DNA of 64,000 nucleotides, taken from contig NZ_JALAHQ010000002.1 of the NCBI RefSeq assembly GCF_036983985.1, forward strand, positions 742,567 to 806,566, in the 5' to 3' direction. The translations under genes were made by a program, and so were the position numbers. Below, in pieces: positions 8,770-18,600 of the stretch. The stretch's first letter is position 1. Every line of letters begins with the position of its first letter. The DNA is from Alishewanella metallidurans. GTDB taxonomy: Bacteria > Pseudomonadota > Gammaproteobacteria > Enterobacterales > Alteromonadaceae. The notes beneath the pieces were generated by a model. The model had not been told where the DNA came from, ran no database searches, and was given only the letters and a program-made list of their open reading frames with translations.

Positions 8770-8786
8770 CATTAGATATTCTAATG
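8770..8786. promoter_or_regulatory. 17-bp perfect palindrome, candidate operator
   Basis: CATTAGA-TAT-TCTAATG is a perfect inverted repeat with 7-bp arms. A second copy of its core, differing at 1 of 14 positions, occurs at 8967-8980 in the same intergenic region. Two copies flanking the promoter space of divergent genes suggest binding by a dimeric repressor. No regulator gene is next to it. Confidence 0.45.
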
Positions 8787-8966
8787 AGTCAGTCATTTTG
8801 CATTCATATTCACAAACCTTAAATTTATTAAACATTGCGCTTAAATCGCAAAATAAACTCATTAATATGCACATTTAAGCAATCATTATTCACAATGAGG
8901 TTATTAAACCAGCATGAAACCATGGTGTAGCCTAAGATAAGCAGTTTTAACGCGCGACAATAACGG

Positions 8967-8980
8967 TTAGTTATTCTAAT
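8967..8980. promoter_or_regulatory. Second copy of the TTAGnTATTCTAAT motif
   Basis: Matches 13 of 14 positions of the palindrome core at 8772-8785, with start points 195 bp apart, and lies on the hydrolase side of the intergenic region. The left arm is less perfect. Read as a weaker operator half of the same system, by inference. Confidence 0.35.
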
Positions 8981-9100
8981 TAAAAACAACTACACTATAC
9001 ACCAACTTTTCAAGACAAAAATAAGCCAACAGCCGCCAATCAAAGTCAGTATGCTATTCTAGGTGCGGTTTTAAAACTCGACACTATGAAACGGAACACT

Positions 9101-9940
9101 ATGCAGTACTCATTTAACTTTAATAGTGCTGGCAGCAGTTTGGCCGCGCTAAGCAATACCGCCGATTTTACCCACCTAACCCCAGTGTTATGTTTACATG
9201 GCTGGTTAGATAACGCTGCCAGCTTTATTCCATTGACTCAACAGTTTGCTAATCTGCCAATGTTGGCTATTGAGTTTCCCGGTCATGGTCATTCAACGCA
9301 CCGCAGTAACGACGCTCATTACTATTTTTTTGATTGGATACAAGATATCGTGCAGCTGTGCCGCCAACAACATTGGCAACAACTGACCATTATTGGTCAC
9401 TCGATGGGCGCCATGGTAGCGACTGCGCTAGCTGCCGCATTTCCTGAATTGGTTGCGAAGCTGGTACTGATAGATAGTTTAGGCTTTGTTACCGATACGC
9501 CAGCGCATAGCGTGAAGCAATTAAGAGACGGTGTACTGTCACGGTTAAAGCCCACAACACGCAAGCCTAACTACGCTGACATTAATGAGGCAGCTTTCGC
9601 TCGGCAAAAACAAAGTGATTTTAGTTTGGTTGAAGCTATGTTACTTGCTAAGCGTGGCACCATTGCTAGCGACAAAGGCATAACCTGGCGGGCGGATATG
9701 CGCCTGCGATACAGTTCGGTGTACCGCTTAAGCCCAGAGCAAGCCATAGCGCTAATGTCAGCGGTAACCTGCCCTACGCTTGCGGTCATTGCCCAAGACG
9801 GTCCGTTTTATTCCAAAGTAAACGCATTAGCTAAACATTACCAACAGCTGCAAATAGCACTGGTAATGGGTGGCCACCATTGTCATATGACTGAAGCGGA
9901 AGCTGTTGCCGAACATATACAGCAATTTTTAGCGCAATAA
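9101..9940 (+). CDS. Alpha/beta fold hydrolase
   Basis: Cytoplasmic alpha/beta hydrolase of about 279 residues with LCLHGWLDNAAS (oxyanion-hole HG), the nucleophile elbow GHSMGAM and the catalytic-His region GGHHCHM. A cap segment around residues 135-200 separates the core halves. It resembles putative esterases of the MhpC/YbfF type; the substrate cannot be told. There are in-frame ATGs at 9086 and 9101, and a GGAAC sequence 6 nt before 9101 favours the latter. It is monocistronic: a hairpin terminator follows and the next gene converges on it. Confidence 0.85.
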   Translation: MQYSFNFNSAGSSLAALSNTADFTHLTPVLCLHGWLDNAASFIPLTQQFANLPMLAIEFPGHGHSTHRSNDAHYYFFDWIQDIVQLCRQQHWQQLTIIGHSMGAMVATALAAAFPELVAKLVLIDSLGFVTDTPAHSVKQLRDGVLSRLKPTTRKPNYADINEAAFARQKQSDFSLVEAMLLAKRGTIASDKGITWRADMRLRYSSVYRLSPEQAIALMSAVTCPTLAVIAQDGPFYSKVNALAKHYQQLQIALVMGGHHCHMTEAEAVAEHIQQFLAQ

Positions 9941-9968
9941 AAAACCGCAGCAAGCTGCGGTTTTTATT
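9941..9968. terminator. Bidirectional terminator between hydrolase and aminotransferase genes
   Basis: Stem AACCGCAG/CTGCGGTT (9943-9950 with 9955-9962), flanked by A-rich and T-rich tracts, between two convergent genes. Confidence 0.88.
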
Positions 9969-9991
9969 AGCTTATATAGTGCTAAAAACAA

Positions 9992-11188
9992 TTAGCCTTT
10001 AAGCACTGTGGCTACCGACTTAGCAAAGTAATCAATATTGCTATGGTTTAACCCAGCAATGCTAACTCGGCTTGAATCAACCATATAAATACTAAACTCA
10101 CTACGCAGACGAGCAATTTGGGCTTTATCAATACCTAAGAAGCTAAACATACCGTGCTGACGGGTTATAAAGCTGAAATCTTGAGTTACACCTTCACCGG
10201 CTAGCTTATCAATAATTAACTGGCGGTAATTGTTAATACGATTACGCATTTCTGCCAACTCTTGGTGCCATAACGCTGTTAGCTCGGCGCTATCCAGAAT
10301 ATTCGCCACCACAATAGCGCCATGCGCTGGTGGCATAGAATAAATGCTGCGCACGACACCTAGCAGGTTACTTCTAACAATATCGCTTACTTTGCTATCA
10401 GCTGACATAATAGACACTGCACCTATACGCTCACGGTATAAGCCAAAGTTTTTTGAACATGAGCTACACAGCAGCATTTCATCAACAGTATCAGCTAGAT
10501 GACGCAAACCTTTGGCATCTTCTTCAAGCCCAGCACCAAAACCTTGATAAGCCATATCAACCAAAGGTGTAAAACCGCGCTCTTTAGCTACTTGGGCAAA
10601 ACGCTGCCACTGAGCAAAGGTTAGATCCATACCGCTAGGGTTATGACAACAAGCGTGTACCAGCACCACATCACCCGCTGGTACGTTGGCTAAATCAGCA
10701 AACATACCCTCCTCATCCAGCCCCTTAGTGCTGTAATCGTAGTAGGTGTATTCTTTTACGTTTAAGCCAGCGGCTTTAAACATAGAAATATGGTTAGCCC
10801 AAGTGGGTTTGGTTACCCAAATAGTGGCGTTAGGGTTAGCTTTTTTTATAAATTCGGCAGCAACACGCAGAGCGCCTGTACCGCCTGGGGTATGGGCACT
10901 GGTTATACGGTTAGCTAGCAACGCCTTATGGGCGTGACCAAAGGCTAACTTTTCAATATGCGCGTTAAAGCCTAAGTCACCAGCCATACCTATATAGGTT
11001 TTGCTATCTTCGTTTTTTAAACGCAGTGCTTCTGCTTCTTTTACGCATTTTAATACTGCGGTATGGCCTTGCTCATCTTTATATACGCCAACACCTAGGT
11101 CGACTTTATTCGGGTTCTGATCTTCTTTATACGCTGCCATTAAACCTAAGATTGGATCAGTGGCTACCGGTTGTAACTGAGCAAACAT
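9992..11188 (-). CDS. aspC: Aspartate/aromatic amino acid aminotransferase (AspC/TyrB type)
   Basis: PLP enzyme that transfers the amino group of aspartate or aromatic amino acids to 2-oxoglutarate; cytoplasmic dimer. 398 residues, collinear with E. coli AspC. The Schiff-base lysine is Lys246 in SCSKNFGLYRERIGA. The substrate-loop HACCHNPSGMDLT and C-terminal MFSFLGI are also typical. AspC and TyrB are close paralogues and I cannot separate them by eye. Given the pheA, tyrA and aroF genes in the same window it could supply the last step of Phe/Tyr synthesis. It is followed by the terminator at 9941, and a GAF-protein gene lies 40 bp upstream on the same strand. Confidence 0.92.
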   Translation of the reverse strand: MFAQLQPVATDPILGLMAAYKEDQNPNKVDLGVGVYKDEQGHTAVLKCVKEAEALRLKNEDSKTYIGMAGDLGFNAHIEKLAFGHAHKALLANRITSAHTPGGTGALRVAAEFIKKANPNATIWVTKPTWANHISMFKAAGLNVKEYTYYDYSTKGLDEEGMFADLANVPAGDVVLVHACCHNPSGMDLTFAQWQRFAQVAKERGFTPLVDMAYQGFGAGLEEDAKGLRHLADTVDEMLLCSSCSKNFGLYRERIGAVSIMSADSKVSDIVRSNLLGVVRSIYSMPPAHGAIVVANILDSAELTALWHQELAEMRNRINNYRQLIIDKLAGEGVTQDFSFITRQHGMFSFLGIDKAQIARLRSEFSIYMVDSSRVSIAGLNHSNIDYFAKSVATVLKG

Positions 11189-11228
11189 AATGTTCTACCT
11201 GATTAAAGTTACATGAAAAAGACTGCGC

Positions 11229-11945
11229 TTATGGCAAGTATGCCGGTATGGTTAAACATACCGCAACCAACAGTGCCATAGCATCAGCAGTGAATACGTG
11301 TTTATTAAAATCTTCAGCATCAACAATGCCGACTATTTTGCCTGATTGGTCAAACAGAGGCAAACACGCTTCAGCTTGTACCTTAGGATCGCAGGTATAA
11401 TATTCGCCGCCAGTGCCTAAATACGCCGCAACATCGTTAATCACCTTTGCGCGACCACTTAAACCTACGCTGCTGTTATTGCTGGCTTTAGCAAATTCCG
11501 CCGTTAACGGAAACTCTGCACGTGATGGCGCACCGTAATAGGCTAATTTCACCAATACCTGCTGTGCATCAACATTAGGCCTAGCCTGATAAATACCAAA
11601 CCAATCTAAACCTGAATTCTCACGATAAAACGTGACTATTTTAGTTAATTGTTGCAATGCAATGAGGTTTTTTTCAGTTTGCCCACCTAAGATAGCGCTT
11701 AAGTCATAAGGCGTATCAGTTAGTTCACCAAATAGTGAACACGCGCCTCCCTCACCTAACTCTGGAACTTGATACTGCCATTGTACTTTGGGTGCAGCAA
11801 CACACTGCAAATAGCTGCGCAGTGTGACTAATATTGCATGTACCTGTGGTGATAAATCACCATACTGGGCTACTAAACCGGAGCGCTGAAGATAGTCAGA
11901 AACAGATATCGATGTTGGTACAGAAACGTGCATCATTATAGCCAT
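11229..11945 (-). CDS. GAF domain-containing protein
   Basis: Soluble 238-residue protein. The C-terminal half (about residues 95-235) reads as a GAF domain: LDWFGIYQARP, then YYGAPSRAEFP, a Cys-containing YYTCDPKVQAEACLPLFD and GIVDAEDF. It vaguely resembles free methionine-(R)-sulfoxide reductases, but I cannot place that family's catalytic cysteines with confidence. The N-terminal 90 residues (LSPQVHAILVTLRSYLQ) match nothing I know. It lies 40 bp upstream of the aminotransferase on the same strand and is possibly co-transcribed. It may bind or act on a small ligand. Confidence 0.7.
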   Translation of the reverse strand: MAIMMHVSVPTSISVSDYLQRSGLVAQYGDLSPQVHAILVTLRSYLQCVAAPKVQWQYQVPELGEGGACSLFGELTDTPYDLSAILGGQTEKNLIALQQLTKIVTFYRENSGLDWFGIYQARPNVDAQQVLVKLAYYGAPSRAEFPLTAEFAKASNNSSVGLSGRAKVINDVAAYLGTGGEYYTCDPKVQAEACLPLFDQSGKIVGIVDAEDFNKHVFTADAMALLVAVCLTIPAYLP

Positions 11946-12085
11946 CCAGATTTCTAAATTTGGTAAGCATTTTACCAGAAGCCATTAAAAAACCAAGCAG
12001 GCTCGGCTAATTGCACACTAATTGTTGCCCCAACCGGCATGGACCATTAAGCTGACACTATTGTAACGTAACCTGCACTATTTTT

Positions 12086-12484
12086 ATGGCATCAAATAAA
12101 ATTTCACTGGCTGACTGGCAAGCAAAACTTAATCCGAGCGGCAATACCACTACGCTAAAAGATGACCCTAACTTGGTATTTAGCACCGCGACAGGTCGCA
12201 TTAACAATAAACCCAGCGACAAAGTTGTTGGCCAAAATTATGAAGATGGCGCAGTGCGTATTCGCCGAGAAACCAAAGGCCGTGGCGGTAAAGCGGTGTT
12301 AACCATTAGCGGTATTGCAAAAACAGCGGATGAATTAGAGCGGCTTGCCGCCAAACTGAAAAAAAAGTGTGCCTGCGGCGGTGCAGTAAAAGATGGCGTA
12401 ATTGAAATACAAGGCGATAAACGCGAGTTAGTTGAGCAGTTATTGCAAGCAGAGGGTTTTAAAACCAAATGGGCCGGAGGCTGA
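12086..12484 (+). CDS. yciH: YciH, SUI1-domain translation factor homologue
   Basis: 132-residue SUI1/eIF1-like protein. In E. coli the homologue is a stress-linked inhibitor of non-canonical translation initiation. The core RIRRETKGRGGKAVLTISGI-A, KKKCACGGAVKDGVIEIQGD and the final LLQAEGFKTKWAGG are the diagnostic SUI1 parts; the N-terminal LVFSTATGRI is typical of bacterial members. It is a single gene divergent from the GAF gene. The function in bacteria is only partly established. Confidence 0.92.
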   Translation: MASNKISLADWQAKLNPSGNTTTLKDDPNLVFSTATGRINNKPSDKVVGQNYEDGAVRIRRETKGRGGKAVLTISGIAKTADELERLAAKLKKKCACGGAVKDGVIEIQGDKRELVEQLLQAEGFKTKWAGG

Positions 12485-12596
12485 TACCTGCGCCTTGGTG
12501 CTTAGAAATGAACCGGCTTACCCACACCAACACGCCGTCAACGGTTGGTTTAAGGTAAGTCGATTCTCTTGATGTATTATCAGTACAATTTGCAGG

Positions 12597-14279
12597 CTAC
12601 TTTACCGCTTCACTATTATACGGCTGACCAAACACTTTATTAAAAAAGCTGTCTTTCAACCAATAAGGTCGCTGTTTGGTGTTGGCGATATCTAGGGCAA
12701 TATTAAAGTTAATATTGGTAAATACTGCGCCTGCATCATAACGAATTGGCCCATATTCTTTGGTTAGACTTGGAATGTCATCCGATGGCTTATGATAATG
12801 CTTAGCAAAGAAACTACCCCAAATTTGTCCACCGTCTTGCTTTGGATCTTGCGATTTAAAGCCTGTCATTAAGAATACGGCTGGGATGCCTTTTTTCACC
12901 AAAGTATAGTGATCTGAGCGCGTAAAAATTGCTTGCTCTGGCATTGGATCAGCACTTAACGCAATGCCTTCTTTAGCTGCAGCCTGTTTTACCACATTAC
13001 CTAATGACGAATGGTTAGCTCCAAACGCAATCATGTCAGCAAAGGGGTACAGCAATACTGGCATATCTAAATTAACGTTAGCGACTAACTTTTCAATTGG
13101 CCGGGTTGGGTGGTTGGCAAAGTAATCTGCACCTAATAAACCCTTTTCTTCACCCGTTACCACAACAAATAAAATAGAACGTTTAGGCGCCTCTGGTAAC
13201 TGTGCAAATAAGCGTGCGGTTTCTAATAAAATAGATACACCGGCGGCGTTATCCATTGCACCATTGTTTATTTTATCGTCGCTGCGTAAATCGTTGCTTA
13301 AGCCAATATGGTCAGAGTGGGCAGTAATAACCACATATTCGTCTTTTAATATGGGATCTGACCCCGGCAATACGGCAATCACGTTAGGGCTAGATATTTG
13401 CTCATAGTTAGATTTACGGTTTAGTGATGCTGATACACCTAAATCAAAACCTTTCGGGCTGTGTTTATTATCTAACTGAGTAAAAATATCGACTAGCGAT
13501 ACGGGCGCTTTAGCAAACAATGCCGCTGCCGCGTCAGGATGCATATAGGCACCAGCTTTTAAGTTAGGATAATTATCAGCGGGTACACCATCGGCATTTA
13601 ACCACTGCATGCTAGGCGTATTTAAATATAGCAAGCTAGTCGCGTACGGCCGGTTTTTTTCTTGAATGGGTGTGTGCACGGTAATAACACCTACCGCACC
13701 GCGCTCAGCGGCCAATTTAGTTTTTAAACTATTTAAATGTGCCGCTTCTTCGCTAGGTAAACTGTCTGGGCGGCCAGCAAGAATAACGACAATTTTGCCC
13801 TTAACATCTAAGCCAGCATAATCGTTAATACTAAATTCGTCTGACACCATGCCGTAACCAGCAAACACTAAAGGCGCAGTAACATCGGTGGCCGCATGCT
13901 GCATATTAGGCCCGGTAAAAAAAGCTTTCGGGTAACTTAGCTCAGTATTTTTGCCATCAACATGTAGCGTAAATTTTGCGCTATTGGCGGCTAAACGCGC
14001 TTTACGCATAGGTACACGCTGGTAATAACTGTCATTTTCACCAGCTGGTTTAAGGCCTAATGCTTGCAGCTGCGTGGCAATATAAATAGCAGCAATTTCA
14101 TGTTCTTTGCTGCCAGTGTCGCGGCCCGCTAAGGCATCGGCAGACAAAAACTGCATATGCGCTTCTATTGCTTGTGCATTCGCAGCGGGTGCTAACACCG
14201 CTGAAGTTTGTGATGCGGTGCCAACGCACCCCGTTAACGCACTTAATGTTAGTGCGGCGGCAATAAGTTTTAGCTTCAT
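12597..14279 (-). CDS. M28 family metallopeptidase lipoprotein
   Basis: 560-residue zinc exopeptidase of family M28, exported and lipid-anchored: signal peptide 1-17 ends in the lipobox LTGC with Cys18. A protease-associated domain (about 130-270, including VFAGYGMVS and VKGKIVVILAGRP) is inserted before the catalytic part. Metal and catalytic residues are present: AHSDHIGL (His near 320), NGAMDNAAGV, VTGEEKGLLGA, VNLDMP and the distal FTRSDHY. It acts on peptides in the periplasm or at the outer membrane. It is the last gene of a leftward run with two amidohydrolases and a GGDEF-EAL gene, 64 bp after the preceding gene. Confidence 0.9.
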   Translation of the reverse strand: MKLKLIAAALTLSALTGCVGTASQTSAVLAPAANAQAIEAHMQFLSADALAGRDTGSKEHEIAAIYIATQLQALGLKPAGENDSYYQRVPMRKARLAANSAKFTLHVDGKNTELSYPKAFFTGPNMQHAATDVTAPLVFAGYGMVSDEFSINDYAGLDVKGKIVVILAGRPDSLPSEEAAHLNSLKTKLAAERGAVGVITVHTPIQEKNRPYATSLLYLNTPSMQWLNADGVPADNYPNLKAGAYMHPDAAAALFAKAPVSLVDIFTQLDNKHSPKGFDLGVSASLNRKSNYEQISSPNVIAVLPGSDPILKDEYVVITAHSDHIGLSNDLRSDDKINNGAMDNAAGVSILLETARLFAQLPEAPKRSILFVVVTGEEKGLLGADYFANHPTRPIEKLVANVNLDMPVLLYPFADMIAFGANHSSLGNVVKQAAAKEGIALSADPMPEQAIFTRSDHYTLVKKGIPAVFLMTGFKSQDPKQDGGQIWGSFFAKHYHKPSDDIPSLTKEYGPIRYDAGAVFTNINFNIALDIANTKQRPYWLKDSFFNKVFGQPYNSEAVK

Positions 14280-14343
14280 TTAACGTCCTTAAAATAGCAG
14301 TGCCAGCATAGGCTGGCACTGGTTTTATACTTAAGCGGCGCGC

Positions 14344-15648
14344 TTAGTTAATGCGCTGCTGGTATTTATCGTGCATTTGCTTGTGGTGGTTATTTAAGTC
14401 AACCGCCCTACCATCGATCCACAAATGGGTAACCTTGTGGCCCAGATAATCGAAAATATCACCGTCAGATACCACTAGGCTGGCAGCTTTGCCTACCTCA
14501 ATGCTACCTATTTTATCAGCAACACCCGCAATTTTCGCAGCATTAATGGTAACAGAACGTAACGCTTGCTCTGGAGTTAAACCAAAACTAATGGCCTGAC
14601 CTGCCGCAAACACCACGTTACGGGTATCCCAATAGCCATCTAGTGATAAGGCATACTCAACACCGGCATCTTGTAATACTTTTGGCGTAATAAAGGCTTG
14701 GCTATAATTTTCGTCACCGCGGGTTGGTAAACCATAGGGCGCAGTATAAATTACCGCCACCTTGGCTGCGGCCAGTTCATCCGCCATACGCCAGCTATCA
14801 CGCCCACCAACAATATTTAGCTTCACGCCATATTCTTTGGCTAATAGCATGGCTTGGCGAATTTGCCGTGCATCATCGGCGTGAACAAACAACGGTCGCT
14901 CACCTTTAAACACGGGCAACATGGCTTGCCAACGCGAGTCTATGCCTTTGTTTAATCCGGCTTGTTCCGCATCAAAGTAAGCTTTAGCTGATTTAAAATG
15001 CTGCTGTAGTTTTTCTAACTGTGCTGCATTGGCTTTACGCACTTCGTCGGCCGGTTTTGGGTTCCAGCGTGAGCCTAAGCTATCAGCATTAGGCCAGCGC
15101 ACATGCAACCCCGTACCATCAGCAACCACAGCATCTTGGTAGTTCCAGGCATCTAGCTGCATTAAACTTGACTGGCCCATTAACATGCTGCCCGATGGAT
15201 ACACCATCGCATAAGCAAAACCATTGCTGCGAATAGTTGGAATAACTTCAGAATCAGCGTTATAAGCCACTTTCGCCCGAATATCAGGGTTAGTTTGCGT
15301 TACTTCGTTCGTATCATCGGTTGAGCGTACGGCATCAATTTCAGTTAAACCGAGTTGGTTAGCCAGTGCGATAAGACCTGGATAAACATGCTTGCCATCA
15401 AGTGCCAATACAGTAGCGCCCTCTGGTGCAGTTAAACCTTGGCCAATAGCCGCAATTTTACCATCAACTATTAACAAATCAGTATTGCTGCTAACACCAG
15501 CAGTTACCGTGTGCAAGGTAACACCAGTTAATAATAACGGTCCGGTTGCCGCTTTTGCTGGCACCATATCGTTTGCTAAGCTTTGCCCTGCACTAATGCT
15601 GCCAGCTAAGGCAACAATCAGACTTAAACAGGTATTAGATAATTTCAT
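14344..15648 (-). CDS. Amidohydrolase-like protein lacking the canonical metal ligands
   Basis: Exported 434-residue protein of the imidazolonepropionase-like amidohydrolase group (signal peptide about 1-25). It has the small beta-sandwich start LLIVDGKIAAIGQG and end GSIEVGKAASLVVSDGD, and the lid-helix ALRSVTINAAKIAGVADKIG. Where active enzymes read PGLIDxHxH it reads YPGLIALANQLG, so the first two metal ligands are missing. A catalytic role alone is doubtful. It lies 11 bp after the 1036-residue double amidohydrolase, suggesting a partner or structural subunit, or a neofunctionalised enzyme. Confidence 0.85.
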   Translation of the reverse strand: MKLSNTCLSLIVALAGSISAGQSLANDMVPAKAATGPLLLTGVTLHTVTAGVSSNTDLLIVDGKIAAIGQGLTAPEGATVLALDGKHVYPGLIALANQLGLTEIDAVRSTDDTNEVTQTNPDIRAKVAYNADSEVIPTIRSNGFAYAMVYPSGSMLMGQSSLMQLDAWNYQDAVVADGTGLHVRWPNADSLGSRWNPKPADEVRKANAAQLEKLQQHFKSAKAYFDAEQAGLNKGIDSRWQAMLPVFKGERPLFVHADDARQIRQAMLLAKEYGVKLNIVGGRDSWRMADELAAAKVAVIYTAPYGLPTRGDENYSQAFITPKVLQDAGVEYALSLDGYWDTRNVVFAAGQAISFGLTPEQALRSVTINAAKIAGVADKIGSIEVGKAASLVVSDGDIFDYLGHKVTHLWIDGRAVDLNNHHKQMHDKYQQRIN

Positions 15649-15659
15649 TCTGCTGCTCC

Positions 15660-18600
15660 TTAGTGTGCACGGCCGTTAGCATGGATGTGAGTGGTAATGT
15701 TCCACCAGTCACCCTGATCTTCACAGTGCCATTCTGGCTCATCCTGCTTATAAGCGTCTTTGTCACCGGCTTTTGCAGAGTCATCGGCTCCAAGCACTTT
15801 TTGCACTAGCGCGGCCTTTTCTGCCTCTAAGTTTTGCTGAAGCTGTTTGTCGGTGTTGATATCAAAGTACTTAGTACCGGCAATCCAGGTTTGCTGCGCT
15901 TGGCTATATACTGACAATGGGTTGGTATTCCACAACACGAAGTCCGCTTGTTTGCCTTGCTTAATAGAGCCAGTAACACCGTCTATTTTCAGCTGTATTG
16001 CTGGGTTAATGGTAACCATTTTCAGGGCATCATGTTGGTCCATACCACAATACATTACTGATTTTGCTGCTTCTTGGTTTAAACGGCGCTGCAAACCGGC
16101 ATCGTCAGAGTTAATACTAACCAACAAGCCTTCTTTAGCCATTAAACAGGCGTTAGTTGGAATGGCATCTTGCACTTCCATTTTATACGCCCACCAATCA
16201 GCGAAAGTAGACGCGCTAGCGCCGTGCGCTTTCATTTCTTTAGCAACTTTATAGCCTTCTAAAATATGCGTAAAAGTTGTGATGTTAAAGCCCATCTCTT
16301 CGGCAACATCCATTAGCATTAATATTTCCGATGCCACGTAAGAGTGAGTATGAATAAAGCGCTTTTTATCTAGTATTTCAACTAACGTCTGCAGGCGATA
16401 ATCAGTGCGCGGTGGCGCTACATCATCACGCTGACGTTTTGACAGCTTGTTATATTCAGCCCAAGTCGCTTTATATTCTTTAGCTGCTTGGAACGCATCA
16501 CGCACTGTAGTTTCAACACCCATACGCGTTTGCGGGTAACGTGAGGTAAAAGAGTCACCCCAGTTAGACTGTTTAACGTTTTCACCCAAAGCAAATTTGA
16601 TACTTGGTGGTGCCGCTTTCATTTTTAAGCCATCAGCCGACTCACCCCAGCGAAATTGCACAACTTGCGCCATGCCGCCAATAGCGTTGGCACTACCATG
16701 TAATAACTGTGCAGTAGTAGTACCGCCAGCTAAACCACGATACAAGTTAATATCTTCTGGGTTTAGTACATCACCAATATGCACTTCTGAGGTAACCGAG
16801 TCGGTGCCCTCGTTTACGCCAGCTTCAATAGCTACGTGCGAGTGCTCATCAATGATCCCTGGCGTTAAGTGCATGCCTTTAGCATCGATAACGTCAAAAC
16901 CACTTGGCGTAGCAAGGTTTTTACCTATTTTGTCGAATTTACCGTTGCGTACAATAACGTCGGTATTTTCTAACACGCCCTCTTTTTCTGCCGTCCAAAC
17001 CGTAGCATTTTTTATATGCACGTTTTGTTGTTTCGCCTTAGCTGGCAAACCATAAGCACGGTTAGGGAAAGTAAGTTGCGATAACATCGTCGTGTCAACG
17101 TTTGCTACCTTGGCTGCTTCTGATTTTTTATCAGTAGCTTGGCGCTGCGCAGTTACCGTTTCAGTGCGGCCTGATAGCTGCCATTTACCGGTTAAGTTGT
17201 TATCAACTAATTGACCGCTAAATTGCGCAATCTGCTTATCACCCGTTAGTTCGGCTAAATTAACATTGAACTGCAATAATTGCTGTGCGGCAGTAACATT
17301 GTCTAATTTAACGCCCTTAGTATCTGCTGCTGATACTAACTTGGCATTGCCAGCTAGCTTATCGCCACTACCGTCTAGTTTAATAGTAACGGCCTTTCCT
17401 GCGATATTAAGCTGGTATTCGCCAGCAAAATTAACCGGATTAACCGCAGTAATAAGATGCTGCTGCCCGCGGATCCAGGTTGCGACTATGGCACCATCGG
17501 TAAATAAGTCACCATCAGCCAGTACTAAGTCTGCCTGATAACCTGGAGCAATTTTACCTAACCTATCGGCAACACCCGCGATACGCGCAGGTTCAGTAGT
17601 TAGGGCGGCCAAGGCTTTATCAGCCGATAAACCGTATTTAACCGCTTTACGTAAGTTAGGCCAAAATTGCTTGGTATCTTTTAGTTTAAAGGTAGTTAAA
17701 GCAAAAGGAATACCCGCCTTTGCTAGCTCGCCCGGGTTAGCTGGTGCACGCTCCCAATGACGTAAATCCGCTAAACTAACGTCGACTTGATCAGCAACTT
17801 GCTCAACAGACGGCGCAGCTGGGAAATTCAACGGCAGTATAATGCTACGGCCAGTGGCTTTTATTTCATCACGGCGCACATATTCAAAACCCGAACCTAC
17901 TATTACTGCATTAGTTAGTTTGAATTCACTCAGTAACTGATGCGCACGTAGTAATGATTTGTCGTCTGAGGTTTCAAAAATTGCCCCTGACTGATCAATA
18001 TGACTTAAATTTTGTAACGCCGCATTAAACTCGATTGGCGAGTTAAAATAACGCGTGTCAGTTTTACCATAAGCACCGTTATACCAGTTGGCATCGCTTA
18101 GTGTTTGGCGAATAAGTGCAATACTGCCCATTAACGATGAAGGGTAGCTTTGCTTTGAGGTGCCTTTACTAAAGGCCATAAACTGCGGACCATTAGCCTT
18201 TAATACCAGCTCATTGGCGATGCCATCACCTAATGAGCTAACAAACGCCTGACCACGAAAAATACCGTCAAAACGCGCAGACTGGGCGGTAGTAAAGCCC
18301 AATTTGCGTAGCTCTGCTGCCGCTTTACTATCAGGTTTAAATTCTGATACCCACTGCTGTTGGGCATGAATAGCATCATTACTGGCGTTGCCACCTTTAC
18401 GATCATTTTTATACACCGGCGCATCACGGTAACTACCCGGAGCTGAACGCTCTGCAGGTTTAATACCATATTGGGTGTAAGGGTCAATAAAACCTGGGTA
18501 TAGGGTGTAACGGCTAGCATCAATAGTTTGATAGCCGGCTGGCACTGATATCTTGGTACCCACTGCGCTAATACGACCGTCCGCAATAAGCACGGTAGCA

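Larger units (their letters stand above)
8681..9100. other. 420-bp AT-rich regulatory region between divergent genes
   Basis: Non-coding. It holds two copies of a TTAGnTATTCTAAT motif (around 8770 and 8967) and a single DnaA-box-like TTATTCACA at 8886-8894. It presumably contains the promoter of the 50-residue gene leftward and of the hydrolase rightward. I see no further gene. Confidence 0.5.

Noticed and set aside
15847..16254. Long + strand frames opposite the amidohydrolase genes (also 16597-17055, 35568-35960, 19603-19986)
   Set aside because: Antisense shadows of well-supported genes with cysteine- or serine-rich nonsense translations.
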